From the NCBI GenBank assembly GCA_020310875.1, contig CM035406.1:88409664-88473663 (forward strand): a DNA stretch of 64,000 nucleotides. The letters run 5' to 3'. Origin of the DNA: Ceratopteris richardii. Its lineage: Eukaryota; Streptophyta; Polypodiopsida; Polypodiales; Pteridaceae. Both the position numbers and the translations under genes were made by a program. Under the pieces are notes generated by a model, which saw nothing but the letters and a program-made list of their open reading frames with translations, was not told where the DNA came from and made no database searches. Below, one piece after another: positions 34,217 to 46,400 of the stretch; within the stretch, counting starts at the first letter, position 1; each line of letters begins with the position of its first letter.

Positions 34217-35815
34217 CTACTGTAGCTTCGAACCGTTGATGACTTTCGGAAGAGGACTTCCGGTCAAAGTAGTCAACCAAAATGTTGCTTGGCCCACTTG
34301 TTCAGAAATCCGGTAGGGGCCAAACCATCGTAACTTGAATTTGCCAGCAGAGCGATTCGACTTTGCATTGTAAAATAGTACAAGTTGTCCCACCGTAAAA
34401 ACTGGGGTCTTCAGATAGCGATCATGTGTTCGAGCTTGTCTTAGTTGTACTTCCTGCATAGTCAGAAAACTTTGCCATCGGTGCTCATCCAATTCTCTGA
34501 GTGTATCTAGCCGAAATGATAAAGAATCTTTTGGTATTAATTTCTGAGTGAGAGCCACACATAAGCTTGGCACAATAATTTCCATGGGTGCTATGGCTTC
34601 CAATCCATAAGCTAGTTTGAAGGGTGTTAGACCTGTTGCTACCTTATAGGTAGTCCTGTATGCCCATAATACTGCAGGTAACAGTTGATCCCATCTTTGT
34701 GGTGCTTCCAGAATCAGTTTTCGAAGCATATTCAGCAGGGTCTTGTTTGTACTCTCAGCCAAACCATTTGCACGAGGATAATAAGGTGAACTGAATTTAT
34801 GCGTGATCTGAAAAGAATGTGTGAGTACTTTCATTAGATTGTTAACAAAATGAGTGCCCTGATCTGTAACAAGCTCCAGAGGTAAGCCAAAACGCGGAAA
34901 GATATCTTTCATTAGACATTTTGCTACCGAAACAGCTGTGGCAGACCTTAAAGCCCAAGCTTCTGCCCATCTGGTTGCATAGTCTGTACAGGTCAGGATA
35001 TAACGATTACTACTGAGGATTGCCGGTGGTGTAATCGGTCTGATAAAATCTAGACCCCACTTTTGAAAAGGTTCTAATTGCAAGACAGGTTGTAGAGGGA
35101 AAAAATGGCGCTGCAACGGCTGTCCAGATCTCTGACAATTATCACACTTTTTGACAAACTGCAATACATCCCTGTACATAGTAGGCCACCAAAGTCCGCT
35201 CTGCAGAATTTTTCGGTGTGTTAAATCTGTAGCAAAATGGCCACCGGAAGGAATTGAGTGAGCCGAAGTAGTAACTGAATCAACTTTGTGTGGAGGGATA
35301 CAATGAAGTAAAATTCTAGTGTGATCCATATAGTATAATTCCCCAGCAATTAACCAAAATTTGTGACTGTACACTGCAATCTTCCTACGCATTGCAGGAG
35401 AAGCCTGAGAAGGAAGGCATCCATCAGTAAGAAAAGTTAATATCTGATCATAATAAGTAGATGGCATAGGTGGGTCTGCAATTTCATCATTAGTTGGTTC
35501 AGAAGCATAAATCGCTGGTGTCGTGTAATCTACACCAACCGGAGCTTCACCAGAATCTAAGCGAGAAAGGAAATCTGCTAAGGCATGTGAACTGTCGCGC
35601 CTATGAATCACTTCGTAATCAAATTCTTGCAAAAGCAGAACCCATCGTGCTAATCGACCACCTAGATGTTGTTGTCGTACCAAGTAGACAAGTGCAGCAT
35701 GATCTACGTGAAAAGTAAATTTTCGGCCAAGTAAATAATGCCTAAATTTCTTGACTGAGTATACTAAGCCCAGACATTCCCTTTCGGTTACAGAGTAATT
35801 CTTCTCAGCATGCTT
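34217..35815 (-). pseudogene. Ty3/gypsy RNase H (end) and complete integrase
   Basis: The frame is open for 558 codons from 35893, but the first 25 or so codons come from the PBS and gag leader of E read in the wrong frame. From about residue 26 it is gypsy: RNase H end (AEKNYSVTEREC, FHVDHAALVYL), integrase HHCC (H212, H219, C250, C253), the catalytic D282, D344 and E380 (35 residues between the last two), and a GPY/F motif (RWFGPYRI) followed by a short tail ending VINGSKLQ. No chromodomain is seen, so the Tat/Athila (OTA) side is likelier than the chromoviruses. The integrase part itself has no lesion that I can see, but protease and RT are absent. Confidence 0.85.
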
Positions 35816-35867
35816 GATAGTTGTTCCTGTCCAATTTGTCAATAAATGAAGGAAAACCATCTCCCAT
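35809..35867 (-). pseudogene. First gag codons of E
   Basis: ATG at 35867 gives MGDGFPSFIDKLDRNNYQA, identical in style to C. It then meets gypsy sequence within GCATG, a possible microhomology. Confidence 0.85.
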
Positions 35868-35880
35868 TTTACCTTAGTTT

Positions 35881-35892
35881 GCTTTGATACCA
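35881..35892 (-). other. Primer-binding site of E
   Basis: TGGTATCAAAGC on the minus strand, one change from the usual initiator-Met PBS. Confidence 0.85.
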
Positions 35893-35893
35893 C

Positions 35894-36949
35894 TGTTGGG
35901 ATAGATGGATGGATGCTCCAAGAGACTGAGTAGGTACTGCTAAAACTGCTTTGTACCAGCCCTCTTTTGCTTCAGAGTTGATAACTGGACCTCCTTAGCT
36001 TTCCAATGACACCATAAAATGTCCTATGTCCTTTGGAAATTATATGTGCAATGATTGAATCAAAACAGATAACTTTGGAAGTCACAAACTCAAGAAAACC
36101 TTCTATTTATGGCTTGACACCTGCTGAGTATTTTGCTCAGTATGACCAGCACAGTAGGAATGGGAAAAATTCCTTTTAGGGGTATCTAATTAGCTTATTA
36201 AGCTACCTATTCCAAGTGGAATTATGTAAAATGATAAACTATGCTAAGATAAATCAATTTAGCAAGTTAAGCATACCCCCGACTTTTTAGGACTGTAGCA
36301 GAAAATGACCAAAGTTCACCTCGACGCAGCTTTCTCCAAAATGGCTGAATAGAATGTCTTCAAACTTTGTCAGCATGTAGACTACTTCAAGCTGAATCCA
36401 ATAAGCTTTGAATCACTGAATTTGGTGAAGAATTGACCGAGATATGCCCTTGACAAGTTGACAGACTTTTGAGTAGACTAACGAGAACTCAGAGATGGAC
36501 AATATGAATGTATGTATTAATGAACATTTGTATACAACTCCATTTGCATGAACATAAATGTCAAATGGTGTATAGAGGTGTGGGCTTGAGTGTAGACCTC
36601 ACACACACTCAAAAATCAGTAATGCTAGGCTCGGGAGTGCTCACTCTCTGCCGCGACTTTTCATGACCATTTTTATAAGAGATGACTAAAAATGTGAATT
36701 CAAATTCAAACTTTTGGCTCCCTATGATCAAGCTCCTATATCCTAGGAGATATTCCTTCAATCAAATAAGCTACTTTTTCCACGACTCACTTTGGTAGGT
36801 GATTACAAAAGATTCCATGTCAATCTAACTTTTACAATGAGGTAAAGTGGTAATTAACCACTAGCATATGTTCCTATGCTTCTTCATGTATGTATAAACT
36901 TCAATGCATCCTTTGAGCCAAATGTGTAGGCTTGCAATTTACACCAACA
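35894..36949 (-). repeat. 5' LTR of element E
   Basis: 1056 bp, partner of 28698-29881. Reading the minus strand, TATAAAAA (about 36671-36678) is followed by GTCGCGG (about 36650-36656). Confidence 0.92.
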
Positions 36950-36954
36950 TATGA

Positions 36955-37345
36955 TATACTTGTGAGCTGGTGTTCAAAGAAGCAACATACATTGGCCTTA
37001 TCATCAACTGAAGCTGAGTACAAAGGACTTGTGGAAGCATCAAAAGAAGTGATATGGATGCAGAGCTTGTTCAAAAGCTTGGATATTGATCAAGGTATAC
37101 CTATCATACATGGAGATAATATGAGTTCATTGTATCTTGCAGCAAATCCTATATTTCATGCAAGAACAAAGCACATAGAGATACAATATCATTTCTTGAG
37201 AGAAAAGGTAATGGAGAAGGAGCTTGAAGTGGTATACACTTCTACAAAAGATCAGATTGTAGATATTATGACAAAGAGCTAGGATGGAGTGAAGACAAGT
37301 AGATTTAAAGAGATGGCAGGAATAAAAGAGCAGAAGATTACATGA
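36955..37345 (+). pseudogene. End of RNase H of B, after the E insertion
   Basis: It continues B in frame with LVSWCSKKQHT, SSTEAEYKG, GDNMSSLYLAANP and IVDIMTKS. A stop (TAG, 37280-37282) replaces Leu in the usual KSLDG. Further codons reach the natural end near 37345. A polypurine tract (GATTGAGGGGGAGC) precedes the LTR. Confidence 0.9.
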
Positions 37346-37383
37346 AGAAGTCAGAGGATGCTTATTAGTGATTGAGGGGGAGC

Positions 37384-38384
37384 TGTTGGGGATTCACTCA
37401 CTAATTACACATGAATATATGAAGATATATGAAGGAAGAAGAAAGACAAAGAGAAGTGAAGGCAAAGTACTCAGAAAACTAAGCCTAAGTGAAGGGATAA
37501 ATTCACTCTTGTAATATAGTGCAAAATTAAAGTTTAGTCTTGGCATAGAACTTCAAAACTTACGAGTTCGAGTCTAGGAGTATGTAGACTATATGTATAT
37601 AAGTTAATTTGAGTTGAAAAACGTATAGTGAACTCAATTTTGTAATCCTTGAGTGAATAGAGAAAAGTCGGGTTTTTTCTGAGAGAGATATTGAGGAAAG
37701 TCTACTAAGTATAGGAGAGCTTTCTATGGCTATGAGCAGAATGAAGCCAAGCCATTTTGTACACATCTTCTCTGATAGATAACATATGTTTGTGTACAAG
37801 GATTTGATCTAATTCCTCTTGTTTATTGAATTCTAAGTGATTTTATATTAGTATGTAAGTTAGTTGACAGTTACGAGTTTTCTGGTGCACTTTTCACTGA
37901 TCCTCTTAAGGTCAGATCTCACAGTACAGTGTAAAGTTTTTCATGAATGATAGCTCATTTTAAAGCTACTACCTTCAACTACAGTTGGTCAAAAGATCTT
38001 TGCGAAACGGGATGCATACTCAGAGAAATGAGTCTAATAGTAAAGGTATGTCAAATCGATGGTCATTTTTCAGATTTCAGACATAGTGCAAATGTTGAAG
38101 TGAATTCAGACGATTTTGAAGTTATTACTTGAACGTCTTGCTTGGTATGTGTTGCTTAACATTGGCAAGAACTTCTATTAGCAAAAGATCAAAAAAGTAT
38201 GTACAAATCAAGCTAATACAGATCAGATTTGAAGTTAGAAGAAAAGGTGCAGATTTCTAGAAAGTGAAATTTTTTATTTCACTAAGTTTGGTGGTAACGT
38301 GTTTCAAATTGAGAGTATTAATAAGCTAATGATGGTTATAGAGGTGTTCTAATATCACTTTAGCTTAGTTCTTGTGGTGTTTCA
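37384..38384 (+). repeat. 3' LTR of element B (main part)
   Basis: TGTTGGGGATTCAC... It is interrupted after GTGTTTCA by element C. The last 10 bases continue after the repeated TTTCA at 51237-51241 and end at 51251. Confidence 0.92.
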
Positions 38385-39443
38385 TGTTGGTGCAAGTCAA
38401 GCCTTCACATTTGGCTTGGACATCTACTTTGAAGACTCTACATGAAGCAAAGACCATAGGAACATATGCCTATGATTTCTTACCATTTTATCTCTTGTAA
38501 AAGTCTTAGTGACTTGGCATATTATGTAATCACACCTAATTGATTGAAGTCATGGAAAACATTGTTGATTGATTGAGGGAATATCTCAATCAACTTTTAG
38601 GTGAAAGATTCAAGGAGATTGATTTGAATTCTAATTCAAAATCTCACTCAACTCCTATAAAAGCTACAAGTCAAAAGTCGCGGGTGTACTTCACTCATCC
38701 CGAGGCATTTCTGTATCAATCATTGAGTGTGTGAGGTCTACTCCATAGCCTACACCTCTGAGTACCATTGAGTTATGTTCATTATGCCAATGGGAATGTA
38801 CATTTACATGATCTAATACAAATACTCACATTCATCTACTCTGTAATTCTCTGAGTATACTACTCCAAGTCTGTCAACTTCAACAAGGCATATCTCAGGA
38901 TCTACTTATCCAAATCAAGTGATTCAAGGCTTGTTGGAACCAGCGCAAAGCATTCTACAAGACTACAAAGTTTGAAGAAGTTTGGTTCAGCCATTTTTGA
39001 GAAATCGCCTTCGAAGCAGTCTCTGGTATTTGTCTACAGAGCCCCTAAAAAGTCGGGGGTACATATAATTTTGCTAAACTTATTTCTCAGAGTATAGTTT
39101 GTCATTTCTTCTCATTCCACTTGAAAATGGTAGCTTGTTAAGCTAATTTAATATGTCCAGAAGGAATTTGATCAATTGTAAGTGTGCTGGTCATACTGAG
39201 TGAAAGACTGAGCAGGTGTCAATACCAAAATAGCAAGTTTTCTTGGATTTTTGAAGTCTCAAGTAGTCTGTTTTGATTTGATCATTACACATATCATTTG
39301 CAAAGTACATATATGCTTTCTTGGTATCATTTGGAAGCTAATCAAGTGTACTAAGCATTCCTGGAGTCAAAGAGGGCTGGTGTGAAGCAGGTTTAGCAGC
39401 ACCTACTCAATCTCTGAGTGCATCCAACCATCCTCTCCCAACA
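38385..39443 (+). repeat. 5' LTR of element C
   Basis: TGTTGGTGCAAG to CTCTCCCAACA, one base before the PBS. Confidence 0.94.
38656..38685 (+). promoter_or_regulatory. Likely TATA box and start motif of C
   Basis: TATAAAAG (38656-38663) is followed by GTCGCGGG at 38678-38685, where transcription would be expected to begin. The other LTR has TATAAAAT at 50450 and GTCGCGGG at 50471. Confidence 0.55.
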
Positions 39444-39444
39444 G

Positions 39445-39456
39445 TGGTATTAGAGC
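39445..39456 (+). other. Primer-binding site of C
   Basis: TGGTATTAGAGC, one change from the usual initiator-Met PBS. Confidence 0.85.
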
Positions 39457-39468
39457 AAATAAGGTAAC

Positions 39469-42283
39469 ATGGGAGATGGTTTTCCTTCATTCATTGACAA
39501 ATTGGACAAGAACAATTACCAAGCTTGGTCTCTGAGGATGAAGACCTATCTACAAGGAAGAAGCTTATTTGGATTCATATCAGGAGATGAGGAATTGCCC
39601 TCATTCAAAGCAAGAGGACTACCCACCAAGGATGAACAAGAAAGGCTCAACACATGGTGTGCAAAAGATGCATTGGCAAGGTCTTATCTTCTTAACTCTA
39701 TATCTGATTTCCTTTTACCTCACATAAGGAATTGCAAGACTTCCCAAGAGACTTGGGAAACCTTGTCAACATATTTTTCATCAAGTACAAGGGCCAGAAA
39801 GAATCAACTATGGATTGAATTTACAACTTTTAGGAAGCATTCAAAGCAATCAGTTTCAGACTTTGTCACTAGGGTCAAAGACATTGCAGACCAGCTTGCA
39901 AGTATTGGAGAAGAGATTGAAGAGGAACAAATAGTAAGGCAGGTAATCAATGGACTAAAAGCTGATGACAAATGGGAGAGCTTTACCACAACAATGGACG
40001 TATACATGGACATACATGCTCCTGATCTAACAACTCTGATTGGACAACTCTTCACACATGAAGCAAAGCTTACAAAGAATGGAGAGCAATCAAAAGGTAA
40101 CAACCCCTCTGCTTTATACACTGATAAGAAGCTTAAAGATAAAGGTAAAAGTAAGAAGGTTGATGAAGAAGGCTCTACCTCCCAAGCAAACTATGCAGGG
40201 AGAGGTAGATCTTCAAGAGGAAGAGGCAGAGGAGGTAAGTCAGGGAGACCCTACAACTCATCACCATGCAACATTTGTGGATTGTCTAACCATACCACAG
40301 ATAAGTGCTACAAAAATTATAAGAATCAGAGAGGAAGATGCCATCAAAGAGGTGGATACTCTCAAGGTAGAGGCAGATTCAACCAACACCAAGGCTACAA
40401 TGGATACAACAATCAGTACAACAACAATTACAACCAAAACCACAATAGTAACTACCAAGGTGGATTCAGAAATAGAAGGGATTACAACAACTACACAGAG
40501 GAGCAAGATGACTCCCTATTGATCATGAATATGACCTCCAAGGCAGGTACAAATGATGATCATTTATTTTATATTGATTCAGGGTGTTCTAACCATGTAG
40601 CTGGTAATGTGGCACTACTCTCTGATTTGGAAGAACCCAAGGGCAAACATCAGGTACAGACAGGTGATGATACTAAACATTCTGTTATAAAGATTGGAAA
40701 TGTGAAAACTTGTGATGGTAACCAAAACCTATTGAGCAGGGTACTTTATGTACCAACCATTACCAAGAACCTAATGAGTGTTGGTCAGATTGTGGAGAAA
40801 GGTTTACAGGTCAGGTTCAATCAACATGGAGCATATGTGGAGGACCCAAGACATGGATTCAAAAGGATAGCCAAGGGAGAGAAATCAGGTAGATTATTTA
40901 CTTTTGAGCTAGAGGACACAAAGAGCATTGCTTTATACAATTACAAGGATCAAACACTTTCAGAATTAGAAATATGGCACAAGAGGTTAGGTCATATAGG
41001 AGAAAGGACCTTAAAACAAATGTGCATGGATCAATGTGTGCTTGGGATACCCAATGTGTCCAAGCAACACATGATTTACAAGTGTGGTGCTTGTCAATTT
41101 GGTAAGTCACACAGATTACCCTATTCAAAGAAAGGTTTTATGCATGAAGACTATCTGGAATTGGTGCACACAGATGTTTGGGGACCTAGCAAGGAACCCT
41201 CCATTTCAGGATCAAGGTATTATGTGTCCTTCATTGATGATTATAGCAGATGGACTGTGTTATACTTTATGAAGCATAAGGATGAAGTGTTTAATTGTTT
41301 CAAAAGATATCTTGCACTAGTTGAAAATCAAACAGGTAGAAACTTGAAGAGGCTAAGGTCAGATGGAGGAGGTGAATACTTCTCAAATGAGTTTGAAGAC
41401 TTCTTGCAGGAAAGAGGCATCAAGAGGGAGATAACTACAAGGTACTCACCTGAACAAAATGGGGTAGCTGAAAGAAGGAATAGACTCATTGTAGAAACAG
41501 CTAGGTCTATGCTTAATGAAAAGAAGTTGCCAAATTATCTTTGGGCAGAGAGTGTATCTACTGCCACCTATCTCATTAACATGTTGCCATCAAAGACACT
41601 TGATGGAATGACACCATATGAAGCTTGGCATGGTAAGAGACCATCATTGGATCATTGCAAAATCTTTGGTTGTATTGCATATGTGCATATTCCCTCACAA
41701 GTAAGGGGAAAGCTAGACCCTAAAGCTGAAAAATGTATCTTCATTGGTTATGACTTGAACCAGAAAGGGTACAGATTCTACAACCCCTCAAACAAAGGTT
41801 TCAAGGTAAGCAGAGATGTCATCTTTGATGAGAATGACTCATGGTATGAAAATGAATGCAGGAAGGTTAGTCTACCTTATGACATAGAAGAAGACTTCCC
41901 AAAGCTCACCAAGGAGGAACCAATCCAGAAAGAAGACTCAAGTTCGGATGATGATGACACAATTAACCTTGAGGAATTCAAGGCATGGAAGTCCAAAGGA
42001 AGGATGAAAATGAAGAAGCTAGAGGATATACCAGAATCCTCAACTCAAGCAATGAGGAGATCTCAGAGAGAAAGTAAGAAGCCTATCAGATATGGGTATG
42101 ACACTTCTCTTGTAACTAAGCATTCTGTATATCTTGCAAAGGATTTTTTGAATGAAGAACCAGGTTCATATGAGGAGGCAATCACAAAAACAGAATGGAA
42201 AGAAGCTATGGATGAAGAAATAGAGGCTCTCAAGGAGAGTGACACATGGGACTTGGTACCCAAGAAAGACTCTATGAAGGTGA
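39469..42283 (+). CDS. Copia gag-pol of C, first part (Gag, protease, integrase, RT start)
   Basis: ATG at 39469 (MGDGFPSFIDKLDKNNYQAW), 13 bases after the PBS. Gag at about 1-260, zinc knuckle C267-C280 (CNICGLSNHTTDKC), a glycine/asparagine/arginine-rich stretch, protease YIDSGCSNHVAGN, HHCC module (CGACQFGKSH), integrase with HTDVWGP, RSDGGGEYF and NGVAERRN, then the RT entry (DTWDLVPKKDSMKV). No internal stop. At 42284 element D is inserted; codons read past it belong to the D LTR. The rest continues at 48732, in phase. Confidence 0.93.
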
Positions 42284-43305
42284 TGATGGAGAGTGTTAAT
42301 CTCCAAAAGAACAACCTACTCTTGAATTTAGAACACCTCTATATCAAGAGTAAGTCAAAACCTTCACTAAATTAGAGGTCCAATCTCCAAATTATCAAAA
42401 TTGAGAAAATCTGTGAAGAAGATGAAACACAGAAAAGTCTGCTGCAGAATTTCTTCACATTGACTTATCAAATGAGTAAAGTTTTTGATGAAACTTTGTA
42501 CGAATCATCTGCTAGGGATTGCGCATCACCTCCAAGTTGAATTACTTCAAAAGCTTTAGTATAACTTGAGAAATCAACTTCACAAGTTACCTATGTCAGA
42601 AACTGTTACTCAGAACAGTCGATTTTACACCCCTAACTTCTTAACTTTGGTTCTCACAATATCTAACCCGTTTTGCCAAATGCTTTTAGCCACGAGTAGA
42701 TCACCTTCCAACTTAAAGATTAAGTGCTTGCTTGCACAAAACTTTAAACTATGGAGTGAACACTGATCAAAAGATTAAACACGAAATTTGCGCCTGTTTC
42801 AGAGAACTGTAGACACTCAACACATATGAATGTTCCTACTCACAATTCTCCTAGCCTGTTTACAATTAGACTCTGAAATTCAGGTCACAGGCTCATTAAC
42901 TAACAATTTAGATATCCTCAAAAGGATTTCACAATTGATCAAACACAGAAGGAGCAAACACGAAAAGATCGGGCGCAAAATTTCTTCATTAACTCAGAAA
43001 TTTACAACTGAGTGATGAGAGCTAACTCAACTAACTTTTCTCTATCTCTTAACTCCTAACTTCCTCAATCTTGACTTCTACAAATGCTCTCATATATGCC
43101 CCGACTTTTCTCAAAGTATTTATAGATAATTTGTACAAGTTTATTACTCAAACAAAGATCTGAGTCACCTATGACTATACTAATGTACATATGTGTACAC
43201 TTCTCTTATCCTCTGAATATGTCTTTCTTCCAAGCTTCAATGATTGATCCTTCCTTCACTCTTTAACCTTCCAAGTCTTCAATTGGTGATTGGTCTGCAC
43301 CAACA
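42284..43305 (-). repeat. 3' LTR of element D
   Basis: On the + strand TGATGGAGAG to CACCAACA. The next bases GCTCCCCCTCAA are the reversed polypurine tract. A minus-strand TATA (43117-43128) is followed by GTCGGGG (43099-43105). The 62- to 66-codon frames within are shared by both LTRs and are not genes. Confidence 0.94.
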
Positions 43306-43416
43306 GCTCCCCCTCAATCATCAATTGAGGTCTTCTCCTTTCTTCTTTATACCTGCCATGTCTTTAAACTTCTGTAGCTTTGGTCCATCCAAACTCTTTG
43401 TAAGCATATCAGCTAT

Positions 43417-46400
43417 CTAATCCTTTGTTAAAGTATGTATGACTTCAATCTCCTTATCCATCACCTTCTCTCTTAGAAAGTGATACTGAATCTCAATGTG
43501 TTTGGTCCTGGCATGAAAAACAGGATTAGCAGCTAAATACAATGAACTCATGTTATCTCCATATATAATTGGTACCCCATGCATAATATCAAGACTTTTC
43601 ATCAATGTCTTGACCCAAATTACTTCTTTTGCAGCTTCAACCATGCCTTTATACTCTGCTTCTGTAGAAGATAAAGCAACTGTATGTTGCTTCTTGGAAC
43701 ACCATGATATAAGTTTATCTCCCACATAACACATGTATCCAAATGTAGATCTTCTATCATCTGGATTACCTGCCCAATCTGCATCACTATAAATTTTGAT
43801 ATTTGTATCTGAGGTAAACCCATAATACAAACCTTCATTGAGTGTACCCTTAATGTACCTCAACACCCTTTGTCCTGCAATCCAATGTTCTTTCCTTGGG
43901 CAATGCATAAATTGAGACAAAACCCCTACTGCATATGATAAATCAGGTCTAGTTAGAGTAGCATAGATAAGGCTACCAACCAAACTCTGATATTGTCTCA
44001 TGTCCTTGAATTCTTCACCTCCATACTTACTCAATTTGTGATTCACCTCCATTGGTGTGGGTGCTATTCTGCAATCATCCATTTTAAACTTGATTAACAA
44101 GTTCTTCAAATACCTTTCTTGGGTCACAAATACTCCATGTTGAGTATATGTTATCTCCATGCCCAAGAAGTATGATAAGTCTCCCAAGTCACTTATCTTG
44201 AACTCCTTTTCCATTTGCCTCTTAAGCTTTTGTATTCCTTCTTCATCTGTACCTGTAAGAATTATATCATCAACATATATGCACATGTATATGAAACCAT
44301 TTTCACTTGCCTTGACAAGCAAGCTACTATCTGCTTTAGACACCTGAAAACCAAGTTCTTTTAAGAACTTCACAAGTCTATAGTTCCATGCCCTTGGGGC
44401 CTGCTTCAAGCCATACAAAGCTCTCTTGAGCTTGCACACATGATCTGGATACCTTTTATCTCTGAACCCTTGAGGTTGCTCCATAAATACATCATCTGAA
44501 ATATAACCATTCAAAAAAACATTTTTCACATCAAGTTGACATAGCTTCCAACCTTTACATGCAGCAATAGCAATAAGTGTCCTTATGGTTGTCATCTTTG
44601 CCACAGGACTATAGGTCTCATCATAATCAATACCATATGTCTGAGCAAAGCCTTTGACAACAAGTCTAGCTTTGTATCTAGACACACTTCCATCTGCAAA
44701 CCTTTTTGTCTTGTAGACCCACTTGCATCCAATAATCTTCTGACTATTTGGTTTAGGAACCAAATCCCAAGTTTGATTCTCCAATAGTGCATCATATTCT
44801 TCCTGCATAGCACTTTCCCATTTTTCCTTACCTTTTGCCTCTTCATATGTAGAAGGGTCTTCATCTGTATTCACCATATAAGCATAATCTTTTGTGGCTA
44901 GAAATGAAGTATCATAACTATACCTTGTAGGTTGCCACCTATTTCTTGTTGACCTTCTGAGTTCTCCACTCCTTGAGGTTTCTGGCTCTTCACATTCAGG
45001 ATCAAATCTTGGTGTCTCTTCCACTTCAACCTGCACTTCATTATTCTCTTGCTCATCAAATATTTGAACTTTTGATTTACCTTTTCTTTGACTCACTTCT
45101 TCTTCATCACTTGTATTGATGTTGATTGTACCTGCATACCAAGTGTTTTGTTCATCAAATGTAACATCCTTAGAAACCATAAATTGCTTTGTTGATGGAC
45201 TCCACAATCTATAGCCCATTTGCTTGTCATCATAGCCAATGAAAACATACTTTTCAGCTTTAGGTTCCAACTTGTGCCTTAATTGTGATGGCACATATGC
45301 ATATGCCACACACCCAAAAACTCTGCAATGATCCAAGGTAGGTCTCTTACCCCACCAAGCCTCATATGGTGTCATACCCTGCAAGGCTTTACAAGGTAAC
45401 CTATTGACCAAATAAGTGGCTGTATTTACAGCCTCAGCCCACAAGTAATTAGGGCAATTTTTCTCCTTCATCATGGATCTTGCAAACTCAACAAGAGTTC
45501 TATTTCTTCTTTCTGCAACACCATTTTGTTGAGGAGAGTACCTGCAAGTAACTTCCCTTTTTATACCTGCATTCCATAAGTAATCACTGAACTCATTTGA
45601 GAAGTACTCTCCCCCTCCATCTGACCTTAGTCTTTTCAACTTATGACCTGTAATTCTTTCTGCATATGCATGATAGTGTTTAAATGTATTAAACACTTCT
45701 GACTTATCTTTGATCACATAGATAGTGATCCACCTAGTAGCATCATCAACATAAATCACATAATACCTTGATCCATTTATACTGAAATCTTTTGATGGTC
45801 CCCACACATCTGTGTGTACCAACTCAAGCTTCTCTGAGTGCATAAAACCATGCTTGAAATATGAATGTTTATGAGCCTTACCTAATTGACATGCCTCACA
45901 TTTGTATGTCATATGTTGACCTGCAACATTAGGCAATCCAAGCACTGAACCATTGTTAACCATATCTTTAATACCTCTTTCATTGAAATGTCCAAGCCTC
46001 TTGTGCCAAAGATCTAACTCAGAGATCTTATGTCCTCCATATGTGAACATAGCATGACCAATATTGCCTTGAATCTTCAATGTAAATAATCTTCCTTCCT
46101 TTTTCCCTGAAACAATCTGTTTATACCCTTGGCTAGGGTCTTCCACATATACTCCATCATTAGTGAACCTTACTTCATATCCCTTTTCAACAATTTGACC
46201 TACACTTATCAAATTCTTAGGGATTGTAGGAACATACAAGACCTTACTCAATAAGGTGCTTCCATCCTTGGCTTTCACTGATCCAATTGACTTCACATTA
46301 TGCTTTGTGTTGTCACCTGTTTGAACAACATGATTAAAAACTTTACTTTCCAAATCAGTCATCAAAGATATGTTACCACTCAGGTGATTGCTACACCCTG

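Larger units (their letters stand above)
30759..35815. mobile_element. Ty3/gypsy fragment inside E (LTR, PBS-like tract, extra ORF, integrase)
   Basis: One LTR-like segment (30759-31638) has a tRNA-complementary tract beside it in + orientation. A 735-codon frame and a gypsy RNase H-integrase both read on the minus strand. No second LTR is present. The high end joins copia gag at 35809-35816. Either a minus-strand gypsy lost its 5' half in a deletion that also removed most of E, or pieces of two opposed gypsy elements are joined. Extra ORFs beside gag-pol are known in the Tat and Athila lineages. Confidence 0.7.
28698..36949 (-). mobile_element. Copia element E with a gypsy fragment inside
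   Basis: LTRs at 28698-29881 and 35894-36949, both TGTTGGGATAG...TACACCAACA on the + strand. Target duplication TATGA at 28693-28697 and 36950-36954. The PBS (35881-35892) and polypurine tract (from 29882) set a minus orientation. Only the first 20 codons of gag and the RT end plus RNase H remain. Everything between is replaced by gypsy sequence at 30759-35815. Confidence 0.92.

Noticed and set aside
42566..43015. Two small genes repeated at 47987-48436
   Set aside because: They lie within the two near-identical LTRs of D and lack motifs.
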